From Bacteroidota bacterium (lineage in GTDB: Bacteria > Bacteroidota > Ignavibacteria > Ignavibacteriales > Ignavibacteriaceae): a stretch of 64,000 nt of DNA. Shown one piece after another: positions 52,568 to 62,496 of this stretch; within the stretch, counting starts at the first letter, position 1, and every line of letters begins with the position of its first letter. Under the pieces are notes generated by a model. The model was given only the letters and a program-made list of their open reading frames with translations. It was not told the origin of the DNA and made no database searches. The stretch lies in assembly GCA_022564295.1 (NCBI GenBank), contig JADFLR010000020.1, positions 1 through 64,000 on the forward strand, read 5' to 3'. A program made the translations under genes and the position numbers.

Positions 52568-53839
52568 TTAGATTCTTGTTTCCCAGTAAATTCTTTTCTT
52601 CAAATCTTCAATCCATTTGTCATATTCTTTTTGCTTTTTTTGTTCATCGGCAAGCTTTTTAATTTCTTTATAATCCTCATCAAGGCTTGGCATATGTTTT
52701 GGAATACGTTTTTCAAGATAAACAATGTGATATCCATACGTACCGGGAGCGTATTCTAATCTTCTTGGAAAACTGATCTCCCCTTCTTTTAACTTCGAAA
52801 CAATATCTAAAAGATTTTTGTCGAGCTGGTTCAAATAAAAAGTTCCGAGACTACCTCCAAAAGCTGCCGTTTCTTCATCATCACTAAACTTTTTTGCATA
52901 GTATTGGAATGTTCCTTTATCGCTTATGATACTGTCTCTTATATCTGATAGGAATTGAATCGTTTCCAAATCAGCATCATCGTCCGGCTCAATCTTAATT
53001 AAAATGTGTCTCGTATGAAGTGATTCACCTCTTCTTTCAATCAGTTGAATAATATGGAACCCAATGGGTGATTCTACAACCTGGGAATATTCTCCTTCAG
53101 CAAGAGCAAATGCAGCAGCTTCAAATTCGGGATAAAACACACCACGTTTAACAAAACCAAGGTCTCCTCCCCGCACCTTACTGCCCGGGTCATCAGAATG
53201 TTTTTTTGCAAGTTCCGAAAAATCAACACCTGCTTGAATTGAATCGAGTAAAGCTTGTGCAAGGTCTCTTGCTGTTTTTTTTATTCTTTCAGTTGCCTGT
53301 GGATTTTTAAAGATATGATATATCTTCAGCTTTTCAGGTATCATTCCAATGCTGTCTTTGTATGTATTAAAAAACTTTTCGGCTTCTCTTCGTGTTGCTT
53401 CTACAGTTGCAAACTTTGTTTGCTGCATTCTCTGTATCATAAGGTTTTTTCTAACATCATCTCTTAATTCGCGCTTAATCCGCTCGATGCTCATACCGTA
53501 CATTTCTTCAATTTTCTGCACTGAACCGTATTGCTGCTGAAACACCTGTATTTGATAATCGATCCTCTGTTTTATCTCTTCATCAGTAATAGTAATTGAA
53601 TCTAATTCCGATTGAGCATAAACAAGTTTTTCATCAATCATTGATTTTAGAATTTTCTGTTTCAGCCCGGGAGTGGAGGGGTCGATTCCCCTCTGCGCAG
53701 AAAAAATGTTAATTTGAAAATCCAGTTCGCTCTGAAGAATAATTTCATTATCTACCACAGCAACAATTTTATCAAGAGTTTCCTGCGCAATGCCGGAGCT
53801 AAATAAAATAAAAAATAAGGGTGCAATTTTAAGTTTCAT
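52568..53839 (-). CDS. Peptidyl-prolyl isomerase, SurA-like
   Basis: A 423-residue periplasmic protein: signal peptide 1-18, a SurA N-terminal helical domain (about 19-160), and two PpiC (parvulin) domains (about 170-270 and 275-380); FSELAKKHSDDPGSKVRGGDLGFV and the IGFHIIQL strand mark the first. It assists folding of outer-membrane proteins. It starts 7 bases after the upstream lipoprotein gene. Confidence 0.9.
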   Translation of the reverse strand: MKLKIAPLFFILFSSGIAQETLDKIVAVVDNEIILQSELDFQINIFSAQRGIDPSTPGLKQKILKSMIDEKLVYAQSELDSITITDEEIKQRIDYQIQVFQQQYGSVQKIEEMYGMSIERIKRELRDDVRKNLMIQRMQQTKFATVEATRREAEKFFNTYKDSIGMIPEKLKIYHIFKNPQATERIKKTARDLAQALLDSIQAGVDFSELAKKHSDDPGSKVRGGDLGFVKRGVFYPEFEAAAFALAEGEYSQVVESPIGFHIIQLIERRGESLHTRHILIKIEPDDDADLETIQFLSDIRDSIISDKGTFQYYAKKFSDDEETAAFGGSLGTFYLNQLDKNLLDIVSKLKEGEISFPRRLEYAPGTYGYHIVYLEKRIPKHMPSLDEDYKEIKKLADEQKKQKEYDKWIEDLKKRIYWETRI

Positions 53840-53846
53840 TAATCAC

Positions 53847-54680
53847 CTAATTTATAACTTCAATCTCGTTTTTAGAATAAAGATCTTTAATATAATTTTC
53901 CAATAATTCTTTTCTTTTCTCCGCAAGATATCTTTTCTCAACGTCCTGCTTTATAACATCAAACGAAGGTAAAGAACCTTTTAAATATTTTTTGAGAACC
54001 TGAACAACAGTATAATATCCTTCCCTTTCTGAAATAACAATACTAATTTCGAGTGGGTGCAATCTTTTTACCACACGAAGAACCTTAATCGAATAAACAT
54101 CTTGTTCTTTTAATAATACTTTGTTTTCGGCACTTATTATGGCAGAGTCGCCATAAAAAACATTCATGGCTTTCTGCCAATCGCTGTCTATCACCAACGA
54201 TCTGAATTCCACCGCTCTGTTATCGTTACTAAAATGGATTATGTTAAGAAGATAGGATTTATCCCGTAGTTTGAAATCATTACTATTTTCCTTATAATAA
54301 TTTATAATATCCCGCTGTTCAAAATTGATTGTTACGGATGATATATAACTATCTAAAAGAAGCACTCCGGCAAGTTCTTTGCCTGAATTTTTTATTAATC
54401 TTTTATAATTATCCTGCTGCAAAATCCCATCATTTTTTGCTTTTTGAAACAGGATTTCCCTGTTAACCCAATTTCTTATTACTTCACTTTTATGCAGAGT
54501 ATTAACCATAGTAGTATCGATAAGTGACGCAAGTTCCTTTTTTGTAAGATATACATCATTCACCCTTGCAACATATTCGGTTTTGGGCTGTTCTTTGCCG
54601 CAACCGGTTAAAATGGATGCGGCAATTAACATTAAACTAATCTTGTTCAGTCGGCTTAAATGCCTTATGGAGTTCATCAT
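53847..54680 (-). CDS. SurA-N-domain-like periplasmic lipoprotein without PPIase domain
   Basis: A 277-residue lipoprotein, lipobox ILTGC (Cys27). The N-terminal helical part (VARVNDVYLTKKELASLID) resembles the chaperone domain of SurA/PrsA; the parvulin motifs are not found. It overlaps the upstream PpiC gene by 44 bases. A chaperone role is inferred from fold and neighbours. Confidence 0.7.
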   Translation of the reverse strand: MMNSIRHLSRLNKISLMLIAASILTGCGKEQPKTEYVARVNDVYLTKKELASLIDTTMVNTLHKSEVIRNWVNREILFQKAKNDGILQQDNYKRLIKNSGKELAGVLLLDSYISSVTINFEQRDIINYYKENSNDFKLRDKSYLLNIIHFSNDNRAVEFRSLVIDSDWQKAMNVFYGDSAIISAENKVLLKEQDVYSIKVLRVVKRLHPLEISIVISEREGYYTVVQVLKKYLKGSLPSFDVIKQDVEKRYLAEKRKELLENYIKDLYSKNEIEVIN

Positions 54681-56622
54681 AAAAGATGGCGGGTTTATAA
54701 ATATTATTTAAAATATCTAGGTATTCTTTCTCAAGCCGTTTGCTTTCCATTTCCTGTACAATACCTGAAACTTCAGCTCGGGATTCATCAAAAGTTTTTA
54801 AACGGGATGGTTCTATTTGATACAATTTAAAAAAAGCATAGCCACCAGAAAACGGGAACGGTTCGGTAAAGTCGCCTGTATTTTCAATTGTATTTGCTTT
54901 CCTTGATAGGTCTGAAAAATCAACATCTTGTAATTCATAACGCCCTTTGTCTTTTTTCTTTCCGGGTCTTTCCGTGTAGAGAACAGCGAGACTATCAAAA
55001 TCAGCACCTTCCTGAATCCATTTATGATACTTTTGAATTAAAGAATCTTCCATCGAATAAATTTCGCCGAATGCAACTCTATCAGGCAAAGCAAAATCTT
55101 CTTTATGTTCTTCCCAGTAACTGTAAATCTTAACACTGTCAATATCCAGTTGGTTCCATACTTCATCTTCCTGAAGTTTGAAAATGTAAACACCGTTTCT
55201 GTACTCATCCATAAGAGAAGCATAATTGGGGTCTTCCTTCTGAAGGTTCATTGCCTGATGTTCGATTAATTTTTCTTCAGCAAGTTTATTAACGGCTTTC
55301 ATCACTTCGGTTTTTAGGAAGATGGGTTTGTTCATAAAATCAGAATTATTATTTGTTTCATTAATATATTCCTGCGCACTAATAGTTTTGCCAACATAAG
55401 TAAACAGAGTTTTATTGGCAATTGCATCAGGATTCGGATAATCAATACCGAACCTTGATGAGTCGCAGTTTTCAATTATTAAATCAACCGTGGTTTCATC
55501 CAAAACATAATTATACTTACTCTTAAGTGAATCTATATATCCATCATAATCTGCCTGATAACGCTGCTTTTGGTATATCTTTTTCAAATCATCTTTTTCC
55601 GATTCAAAACTTGGGTATTGCTGTCTATCGGTTAGTTTTATAATATGATATCCGAAATTTGTTTGTACTAAACCGGACATTTCACCCACATTTAAATTAA
55701 AAGCTATTTCATCAAACGCCTGAACCATCTGCCTTCTTTCAATAAACCCAAGGTCTCCGTCTTTAACCTTTGTAGCTGAATCATCAGAATACTGCTCAAC
55801 CAAAGATTCAAATGACTCACCTTCATTTAGTTTTATCAGGACAGTATCGGCAGTAAGTTTAGCAGCGGCGGAATCAACTTCGCCCTTAACATCAAAATAA
55901 CTTATAAGAATGTGACTTGCTTTAACTTTTGGAGTACGTGCCTGTCTTTCAGTAATTTTTATAAGATGATAACCATAATTTGTTTTTACCGGTTCAGGAT
56001 AAACTTCACCGGCTTGAAGTGTGTACATAGCATTATCAAATTCATAAGGAAGAACACCTGCAGTTACGTAAAAAATATCGCCGCCTTTTGGTCCGGAGAA
56101 TTGGTCGTCCGAATATTTCTCTGCCATTTCTTCAAAGCTTGCACCGTCTTTAATGCTGTCTATAATTGCATTAGCTTTTTCAAATGCTGCGTCATCGCCA
56201 TCTTCATTCGATCTTATCATTATATGGCTAACTCTTAACTCTACTTTTCTTTGTTCATAAAGGTCTTTAACTCCTGGCTGAATAATATACTTTTCAATTA
56301 TGTATGCTTCCCCAACCTGTCTCTGGTAATCTTCCAATTCTTTTTGTAATTCCGGGTCAGTATCGAAACTCCTGACTTGTGCGTTACGAAGTTTCATCCG
56401 GAATTTCATATAAAGATCCATAAAGTCTTCATATTGTGAGAAACTATCTTCCTCAGCAACTTCCCACCCGCCAACATTTTTAGCGTAAGCATATTCAAAT
56501 TCATCTAAGGTAATTTTATAATTCCCGAATTCACCAACAATTGTTTGTGAATAAACCGGAATGTTGGCTACAGATAGAAATAAAAATACCGTAAGCAATA
56601 ATAAGAAATGACGAACTATCAT
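54637..56622 (-). CDS. Peptidyl-prolyl isomerase with several PpiC domains
   Basis: About 661 residues from ATG at 56622 (GGAGAG upstream). Signal peptide to VYSQ, then a SurA-N-like domain and two clear parvulin domains (about 128-225 with YSDDQFSGPKGGD and 231-340 with YSDDSATKVKDGD), and a long helical C-terminus with a third parvulin-like stretch (YTERPGKKKDKG). Together with the next two genes it forms a chaperone cluster for envelope proteins. Confidence 0.88.
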   Translation of the reverse strand: MIVRHFLLLLTVFLFLSVANIPVYSQTIVGEFGNYKITLDEFEYAYAKNVGGWEVAEEDSFSQYEDFMDLYMKFRMKLRNAQVRSFDTDPELQKELEDYQRQVGEAYIIEKYIIQPGVKDLYEQRKVELRVSHIMIRSNEDGDDAAFEKANAIIDSIKDGASFEEMAEKYSDDQFSGPKGGDIFYVTAGVLPYEFDNAMYTLQAGEVYPEPVKTNYGYHLIKITERQARTPKVKASHILISYFDVKGEVDSAAAKLTADTVLIKLNEGESFESLVEQYSDDSATKVKDGDLGFIERRQMVQAFDEIAFNLNVGEMSGLVQTNFGYHIIKLTDRQQYPSFESEKDDLKKIYQKQRYQADYDGYIDSLKSKYNYVLDETTVDLIIENCDSSRFGIDYPNPDAIANKTLFTYVGKTISAQEYINETNNNSDFMNKPIFLKTEVMKAVNKLAEEKLIEHQAMNLQKEDPNYASLMDEYRNGVYIFKLQEDEVWNQLDIDSVKIYSYWEEHKEDFALPDRVAFGEIYSMEDSLIQKYHKWIQEGADFDSLAVLYTERPGKKKDKGRYELQDVDFSDLSRKANTIENTGDFTEPFPFSGGYAFFKLYQIEPSRLKTFDESRAEVSGIVQEMESKRLEKEYLDILNNIYKPAIFYDELHKAFKPTEQD

Positions 56623-56705
56623 AAATAACTCTCCAATTTTAATAATTTTCAAATTTTAGCTTGGTATTTTAATAATAGAAGGGTTGAAAAGCAAGATTAA
56701 TAACT

Positions 56706-56754
56706 CAGTACCAATCACCTTTAAATCTCTTATCTCAAAGGTGACTGGTACCTG
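56706..56754. repeat. Palindromic repeat (GTACC...CACCTTT / AAAGGTG...GGTAC)
   Basis: CAGTACCAATCACCTTT (56706-56722) pairs with AAAGGTGACTGGTACCTG (56737-56754), with small mismatches, around a 14-base loop. Resembles REP-type intergenic palindromes. It lies just past the stop of the subtilase gene and may also act in transcript ending. Confidence 0.6.
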
Positions 56755-56762
56755 GAAATACT

Positions 56763-58763
56763 TTACTTCATCAAAGTTATTTTTATTGCCTTGTTAAAGT
56801 TTTCAGCAGTCATCGAAATAAAATAAACTCCGCTGGGAAGATTATCTGCCGTTAAATTTATTTCGTGGACACCCGATTGCTGTATTCCATCAAACAACGT
56901 ACTAACTTCATTTCCAATAATATCGTATAAAGTAATTTTAATTTTAATTTTAGATTGTACAGGAACAGAATATTTGATTGATGTGTTCGGATTGAACGGA
57001 TTAGGATAATTCTGGAATAATTGATAATTGGTTAAATTTAATACCTCTACCAATATTTCACTGGAATATTCAAATTCACCGTTAAAATCTAACTGTTTGA
57101 GACGATAAAAAATTCTGCCTGCAAACAAGTCATTGTCTTCAAATGAGTATTGCATACCATTTGTTGTTGTTCCATTTCCCGGCACAAAACCAATCTTCTC
57201 ATACGAAGTATTATCATATCTCTTCTGAACCTCAAAACCAAAATTGTTTGTTTCGGTAGCTGTAGTCCATTCTAATTGAACGCTTCCGTTAATATATCTT
57301 CCACTAAAAAGAGTAAGCTCAACCGGGACAGGAATTAATTCTATAGCATCGAGTGTGTTTATGATTCCCCATCCCATTAAATTATCAGGGTTACTACTAC
57401 GCGAAGCAGTTTGCCTCAGTAAATCCAAAAGCTCCATAGGTGTTAAAGTCGGATCAACCGAAAGCACCAATGCTGCTGCACCTGCAAGTATTGGGCAGCT
57501 AAAAGATGTACCACCGCTGGTACCGTAACTTGTTGGACTTGAAGACCGTGCTACATAGACACCAGATCCCATTGCCATTAAATCCGGTTTTATTCTTCCA
57601 TCAACCGTTGGACCAACACTGCTAAAACCGGATCTTTCACCATCACTTCCTACTGCTCCAACAGTAATTACGCTATCACCATCTGCAGGAGCACCAAGAG
57701 TATTATGATTTGGATTAAATCCCGAATTACTTGCTGAGTTAACAACAACAATTCCAAGCTTTACTGCTAAGTCTGCCGCAATAGTAATAAGAGCAGTATT
57801 TCCATCCATATCTTCCCATGTATAACTCTGGAATGGAGGATCAAATTCTAAGTAGCTAAGCGATGTGGTTGTGACATCAACGCCAATACTGTCTGCCCAT
57901 TCTAAAGCTGCAATCCAGTTATCTTCTTCAACCGGTGTTTCGCTTAATATATCTTCTGTTCTTGCCAGAATAAAATCAGAATCGAATGCGGGACCGATTA
58001 GCCGACCTTCTTTAAAGCCGCCAATTGTTGAAAGAGTACTTGTTCCATGTGAACCCAACTGGCTAACATCGGGATCGCCATCAACAAAATCCCACATTGC
58101 AATAATATTCATCGATGAAAAAACTTCGTGTGCAAGATTATCAAACCCGGCATCCATTGAACAAATGGTAATGCCCTGACCGGTAAAACCCATATCGTGC
58201 ACCGCAGGCACATTAATTTGATTTAACTGTGTGAATGACTGACCATAGTCAAATGAGTTAATACCATTCTGCTTATAGAGTGAGCTGCCTTGTGGTTGAT
58301 TACCTGCATCTTCTTCAATTGAATAATCTTTTTTAAATTTATGAACAACATCCAAACTCTTAACTGTTGAAAGCTGCGATATCAAACCAATTTCCGATTT
58401 GGTTAAATAGCCGCTAACACCATTGAACCATTTTGATTTCTGCTTCAATTCAAAACCCAAACTCACTACTTTTTCAATGTATTCAGAGTTAACGGGTAAA
58501 TCCATTTCGCTAATAAGTTCATCTGGAGTTAATACTTTGGCTCTACGTTTAAGTGATTTTACGCTAACTACAGACTCAGGATTTGCAAAATAGTGAGCAG
58601 TATTATCACCTTTGTCATTAAAGAAAACCCACACTAAAAGTTCATCTTTATCCGAACTTGCATTTAATAGATCATTAAGCTGTGTTGTTCCTTTGTTAAA
58701 ATTTGTCTGTGCAAAAATACTTATAGACATCAACATCGAAAGGATTGCAATAAAAAATTTCAT
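56763..58763 (-). CDS. Secreted subtilisin-like serine protease (S8) with T9SS sorting domain
   Basis: About 666 residues from the ATG at 58763. Signal peptide, a propeptide-like region to about 185, then the S8 domain with Asp204 (SMDAGFD), His239 (GSHGTST), oxyanion Asn346 (SASNSG) and Ser420 (GTSFSCP). A beta-sandwich and the NYPNPFNP sorting domain follow. All catalytic residues are present, so it should be an active exoprotease. Confidence 0.92.
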   Translation of the reverse strand: MKFFIAILSMLMSISIFAQTNFNKGTTQLNDLLNASSDKDELLVWVFFNDKGDNTAHYFANPESVVSVKSLKRRAKVLTPDELISEMDLPVNSEYIEKVVSLGFELKQKSKWFNGVSGYLTKSEIGLISQLSTVKSLDVVHKFKKDYSIEEDAGNQPQGSSLYKQNGINSFDYGQSFTQLNQINVPAVHDMGFTGQGITICSMDAGFDNLAHEVFSSMNIIAMWDFVDGDPDVSQLGSHGTSTLSTIGGFKEGRLIGPAFDSDFILARTEDILSETPVEEDNWIAALEWADSIGVDVTTTSLSYLEFDPPFQSYTWEDMDGNTALITIAADLAVKLGIVVVNSASNSGFNPNHNTLGAPADGDSVITVGAVGSDGERSGFSSVGPTVDGRIKPDLMAMGSGVYVARSSSPTSYGTSGGTSFSCPILAGAAALVLSVDPTLTPMELLDLLRQTASRSSNPDNLMGWGIINTLDAIELIPVPVELTLFSGRYINGSVQLEWTTATETNNFGFEVQKRYDNTSYEKIGFVPGNGTTTNGMQYSFEDNDLFAGRIFYRLKQLDFNGEFEYSSEILVEVLNLTNYQLFQNYPNPFNPNTSIKYSVPVQSKIKIKITLYDIIGNEVSTLFDGIQQSGVHEINLTADNLPSGVYFISMTAENFNKAIKITLMK

Positions 58764-58796
58764 TTCATTTTCCAAAATTATTTAACATTTATTTAA

Positions 58797-60845
58797 TTAA
58801 CTGACTCTTGTTCCGCTTTTTACAGAATTACTTGCTGTTAAAACTTCCAAATTTCCCAGCTCATTTTCCACTGCTAAAATCATACCCTTCGATTCTTCGC
58901 CCATAAGCTTTGCCGGTTGGAGATTTGCAACGATAACAACTTTTTTACCTATCATTTCTTCCGGTTCATAACTTAGTGCAATCCCAGCAACAACCTGTCT
59001 TACTTCATCCCCAAGTTTTACTTTTAATTTTAACAATTTTTCACTTTTCTTTATTTTTTCAGCTTCAATAACTTCGGCAACTTTAAGCTCGGTTTTCATA
59101 AAATCTTCGTAGCTGATAAGATTATCTTTATCAGTTTTGGATTCACCACCGCCGAGTTTTTTTATCTGTTCTTCGATCATTTTATCCTCAATTTGCGGGA
59201 AGAGAATTTCCGCTTTATTTAGTTTATGTCCAGTTGGAAGATTTTCATCACCACATTTTTCCCAGGTTGTAAGTTCTGTATTAAGCATCTTAAATATTTT
59301 TTTAGATGAAAACGGAAGGACCGGCTCAAACAATTCTGCCAAAGTGTAAATGGTTTGCAGGCAAATATTAATTGTAGTACTGCATTTTTCTTTATCAGTT
59401 TTTACAGTAAGCCATGGTTCCGAATCGTTGAAGTACTTATTTCCCGCTCGTGCAAGATTCATAATTTCATTTGTGCCTTCTTTAATTTTATACCGCTCAA
59501 AGTACCCGGAGATTTTTTGGGGATATTCCGAAATGGTTTTTATCATCTCTTTATCCATTTCATTCAATACACCTTTCGGCGGGACTTCACCATTAAAATG
59601 TTTGTGTGCAAAAGTAAAAGTACGGTTTATGAAATTTCCGAAAATAGCAGCAAGCTCGCTGTTGTTTTTCGCCTGAAATTCTTTCCACTGAAAATCGGTA
59701 TCCCTGTTTTCGGGCAGATTAGCAGCCAGGGTATAACGCAGCGGATCGGCTGGAAATATCTCGAGGAAATCAATTGCATCAATACCCCAGTTACGGCTTT
59801 TGGAAAATTTCCTGCCTTCAAAATTTAAAAACTCATTTGCAGGAACATTTTGCGGCAGACAATACTTTTCTTTTTCTCCGTCATTCCATGCCATAAGCAT
59901 CGCCGGGAAAACGATGCAATGAAATACAACATTATCCTTCCCAATAAATACAATGTACTTAGTGTTCGGATCCTGCCAGTATTCTTTCCAAAGATCCGGT
60001 TTGCCAATTTTCTCCGAATATTCTTTTGTGGAAGAAATATATCCCAGAACTGCTTCAAACCACACGTAAAGCACTTTCCCTTCGGCATCGTCTAAAGGAA
60101 CTTTCACTCCCCAATCGAGATCACGTGTTACAGCTCTGTCTTTCAATCCATCTTTAAACCAACCGCGGCAGTATTGCAAAACGTTTTCTTTCCAGCCGTA
60201 TTTATCATTCATTTCATTTATATAATTTTCAAGCCGCTGTTGAAACTTTCCCAAAGGAAAAAACCAATGAGCGGTTTCTTTCAGAATGGGTGATTCTCCG
60301 CTTATTTTACTTTTAGGATTCTTCAGTTCCTTTGGTTCATACAGCGCACCGCAATTTTCGCATTCATCGCTTCTCGCTTCTTCAAATCCGCAGTTGGGAC
60401 ACGTGCCTTCAACATATCTATCGGGTAAGAACATTTTGTTTTTTTCATCATAAAACTGAAGTGTTTTTTTCTCTTTCAGTATTCCCTGGTTATAAAATTC
60501 TAAAAAGAATTCTTTTGCGGTTTTGTGATGAATAGGTAAGCTCGTCCGGGAATAATTATCAAAACTCATCCCGAACTTTTTAAATGCATCGTAATTTAGT
60601 TTGTGATAGCGGTCTATAATAACCTGCGGTGAAACATTTTCTTTATCTGCACTAATAGTAATTGGCACACCATGTTCATCAGAGCCGCAGATGTAAATGA
60701 TATCATCGCCTTTTAATCTTTTATAACGCACATAAATATCTGCAGGAAGATATGCCCCGCTGAGATGACCGAGATGAATTGGTCCGTTTACATAAGGCAG
60801 CGCAGATGTAACAAGTATTTTTTCTTTCGGCAAGTTTATTTCCAT
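58797..60845 (-). CDS. metG: Methionyl-tRNA synthetase with C-terminal tRNA-binding domain
   Basis: A 682-residue class I synthetase: HIGH-like HLGH at 24-27, a four-Cys zinc knuckle (Cys149, 152, 162, 165), KFSKS at 346-350, the anticodon-binding helical domain, and a C-terminal EMAP/Arc1p-like tRNA-binding domain (about 575-682). The length fits the dimeric bacterial form. Just upstream lies the end of the cassette array. Confidence 0.96.
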   Translation of the reverse strand: MEINLPKEKILVTSALPYVNGPIHLGHLSGAYLPADIYVRYKRLKGDDIIYICGSDEHGVPITISADKENVSPQVIIDRYHKLNYDAFKKFGMSFDNYSRTSLPIHHKTAKEFFLEFYNQGILKEKKTLQFYDEKNKMFLPDRYVEGTCPNCGFEEARSDECENCGALYEPKELKNPKSKISGESPILKETAHWFFPLGKFQQRLENYINEMNDKYGWKENVLQYCRGWFKDGLKDRAVTRDLDWGVKVPLDDAEGKVLYVWFEAVLGYISSTKEYSEKIGKPDLWKEYWQDPNTKYIVFIGKDNVVFHCIVFPAMLMAWNDGEKEKYCLPQNVPANEFLNFEGRKFSKSRNWGIDAIDFLEIFPADPLRYTLAANLPENRDTDFQWKEFQAKNNSELAAIFGNFINRTFTFAHKHFNGEVPPKGVLNEMDKEMIKTISEYPQKISGYFERYKIKEGTNEIMNLARAGNKYFNDSEPWLTVKTDKEKCSTTINICLQTIYTLAELFEPVLPFSSKKIFKMLNTELTTWEKCGDENLPTGHKLNKAEILFPQIEDKMIEEQIKKLGGGESKTDKDNLISYEDFMKTELKVAEVIEAEKIKKSEKLLKLKVKLGDEVRQVVAGIALSYEPEEMIGKKVVIVANLQPAKLMGEESKGMILAVENELGNLEVLTASNSVKSGTRVS

Positions 60846-60945
60846 ATTTTCTAAATGAGAATGCTAAATATACAGATTTGATTTAGAAAATATTTTACCG
60901 GAATAAAAATATAAGAACGCTTTACTGTAAATTACCTTCTTAGGT

Positions 60946-61008
60946 TTACCTCGCTTTCCCCTGTGTGGCAACGGCTGTTGCTGCTTTTGCAATTATCATC
61001 GGGAGCGC
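60946..61008. repeat. 62-base tail sequence, copy next to metG
   Basis: On the minus strand this sequence (starting GCGCTCCCGATGA, ending in TAA) is about 80 percent identical to 62265-62326 by eye. Both copies follow an attC-like site. In the other copy a frame gives SDPDEIAKAAQAVAAQEKAK and a stop; here one extra base disrupts that frame. Origin unknown. Confidence 0.55.
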
Positions 61009-61095
61009 CTAAATAATGGCGAACCCCTTTCCGGCTTAACTTAACACTGGATTATCTCTCGCAAGCTTCGAGATGTATCCTTAATAACGTTATAT
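61007..61095. mobile_element. Degenerate attC-like site after the RES gene
   Basis: On the minus strand ATATAAC (61095-61089) lies three bases past the RES stop and TTTAGGC (61013-61007) is at the other end: these fit the RYYYAAC and GTTRRRY cores with one or two changes, including the G of the crossover triplet. Between them is a hairpin (ATCTC...GAGAT). Position equals that of the two better sites. Weak alone; supported by the shared flank. Confidence 0.4.
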
Positions 61096-61097
61096 TT

Positions 61098-62072
61098 TTA
61101 AATCGCCGGTCCAAAAGAAAAAGTATAGTCTACCCTCCTTAATTTTATTCTATTAATCGATTGTAATTCTATCTTATCTTCTTTTAATGGGAATCCGAAG
61201 ATAGCTATATTATAAAGTTCTTCATCTTTAACATTAGTATAGTAGCTCAAAAATTTAAACCCTTCAAATTCATTTTTCTTTATAAATTCCGAAATAAATC
61301 TACACTTTTCATATTCTTCTTCGTTCGTCGTACAGAGTTTGTACATTAAAATACTAATCATCTCAAACTCGGTAATACCTTCTTTCTCAGTAAAGGAATC
61401 AGCAATATTAAGTATTTTCAATTCTTTTTTTGTTTTGAAAGTAGCAAGTATGATTTCATCAGCGATTGTTACTCTTGTTTCGTGTAAACAAGTTTCTAAA
61501 TCAGGAGACGAATAAAATATATCAATATCTGGGGTATCAAATCGGGAATAGGAAGTCTTTAAATCTTTTCTGGGAGTATCAAATGTAGTATTATTTAATA
61601 AATCATTTGCATTGATTCGTAACCTATAAAGTTTTGTCCCAATTGGAAGAATTATCTCATTTGATGCTTCTAGAATATCATTCAAGGCTTTTTCTTTTTC
61701 TTCATCATTACTCTCAGTCAAAGCATCGTACTGTTCCGTCAAACCTAATCGCCATAAAGGTGGCCCATAATGAAATACAACTAGGTCAGTTTTTTGTTTG
61801 AGTAATTCGTAATCGCTTTTTAGTGGCTCTTCAAACTCAACGGATTCCATTTCTTTTTTATCTGATATTTTATAAACTGGAGCATAACCACCAATATTTT
61901 GTAGTACGGAGCCTTGCGAAAAAAATACTTGCATTAATTCCACTAACTTTTCTTTACTGAGTTCTAATCCATCATTGGAACCACAATTTTCGCAAGCAGT
62001 TTCAGATTTATCACCGATTTTCTCAGCTGTAATTTTTAAACCTTCGTTAGAAAAACAATTTGAACAAAGCAT
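61098..62072 (-). CDS. RES-domain protein with N-terminal zinc ribbon (probable NAD+-targeting toxin), cassette gene
   Basis: A 324-residue protein from the ATG at 62072 (AAGGA upstream). N-terminal zinc ribbon: C3-x-x-C6 and C27-x-x-C30. The RES domain occupies the C-terminal half: LYRLR (Arg), SRFDTPDIDIFYSSPDLETCLHETR (Tyr and Glu of the active site). RES proteins degrade NAD+ by phosphorolysis and are toxins of type II modules; no Xre/antitoxin gene accompanies it here. It ends three bases before an attC-like site, as cassette genes do. Confidence 0.75.
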   Translation of the reverse strand: MLCSNCFSNEGLKITAEKIGDKSETACENCGSNDGLELSKEKLVELMQVFFSQGSVLQNIGGYAPVYKISDKKEMESVEFEEPLKSDYELLKQKTDLVVFHYGPPLWRLGLTEQYDALTESNDEEKEKALNDILEASNEIILPIGTKLYRLRINANDLLNNTTFDTPRKDLKTSYSRFDTPDIDIFYSSPDLETCLHETRVTIADEIILATFKTKKELKILNIADSFTEKEGITEFEMISILMYKLCTTNEEEYEKCRFISEFIKKNEFEGFKFLSYYTNVKDEELYNIAIFGFPLKEDKIELQSINRIKLRRVDYTFSFGPAI

Positions 62073-62264
62073 GTAAGTCCTTGAAATATAACTATTACTT
62101 AACAAGGAAGGAGAACATTTCTCCAAGCCTTCTAATAATCAGTGTTGCTCTAAAATATTTTATTTTACTAAAATTTGATAGCTTTCATTCTTGATATTAT
62201 TCAATGTTGAGTTTTATCAAGATTAATAACCTAGTAAAAATCATTCTTAATTCTACATTCTAAA

Positions 62265-62326
62265 CTACTTCGCTTTTTCCTGTGCAGCAACAGCTTGGGC
62301 GGCTTTTGCTATTTCATCGGGATCGC
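62265..62326. repeat. 62-base tail sequence, copy at the start of the RES cassette
   Basis: On the minus strand it begins at the attC crossover (GCGATCCCGATGA) and a frame encodes SDPDEIAKAAQAVAAQEKAK followed by TAG. About 80 percent identical to 60946-61008. Confidence 0.55.
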
Positions 62327-62456
62327 TTAACGACCTGTTTCACCTGTGCCGCCTAAATCACTACTGAACCTGAACAAACACAATTGACTTCAATTCACCA
62401 CTTAACTTAAATAAATAAACTGAATTGGCGGCATCAGGTGCAAGCAATGGTTAGAC
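62325..62456. mobile_element. attC recombination site (integron cassette)
   Basis: On the plus strand GCTTAAC (62325-62331, RYYYAAC) and GTTAGAC (62450-62456, GTTRRRY) are perfect cores. The arms are strongly complementary: CACCTG-TGCCGCC (about 62340-62352) against GGCGGCATCAGGTG (about 62428-62440). Total length 132, within the attC range. On the minus strand it lies 40 bases past the stop of the upstream gene. Confidence 0.75.
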
Positions 62457-62496
62457 TAAAACAACAATTTGTACCAACGACCACTTTTTAATTCTA

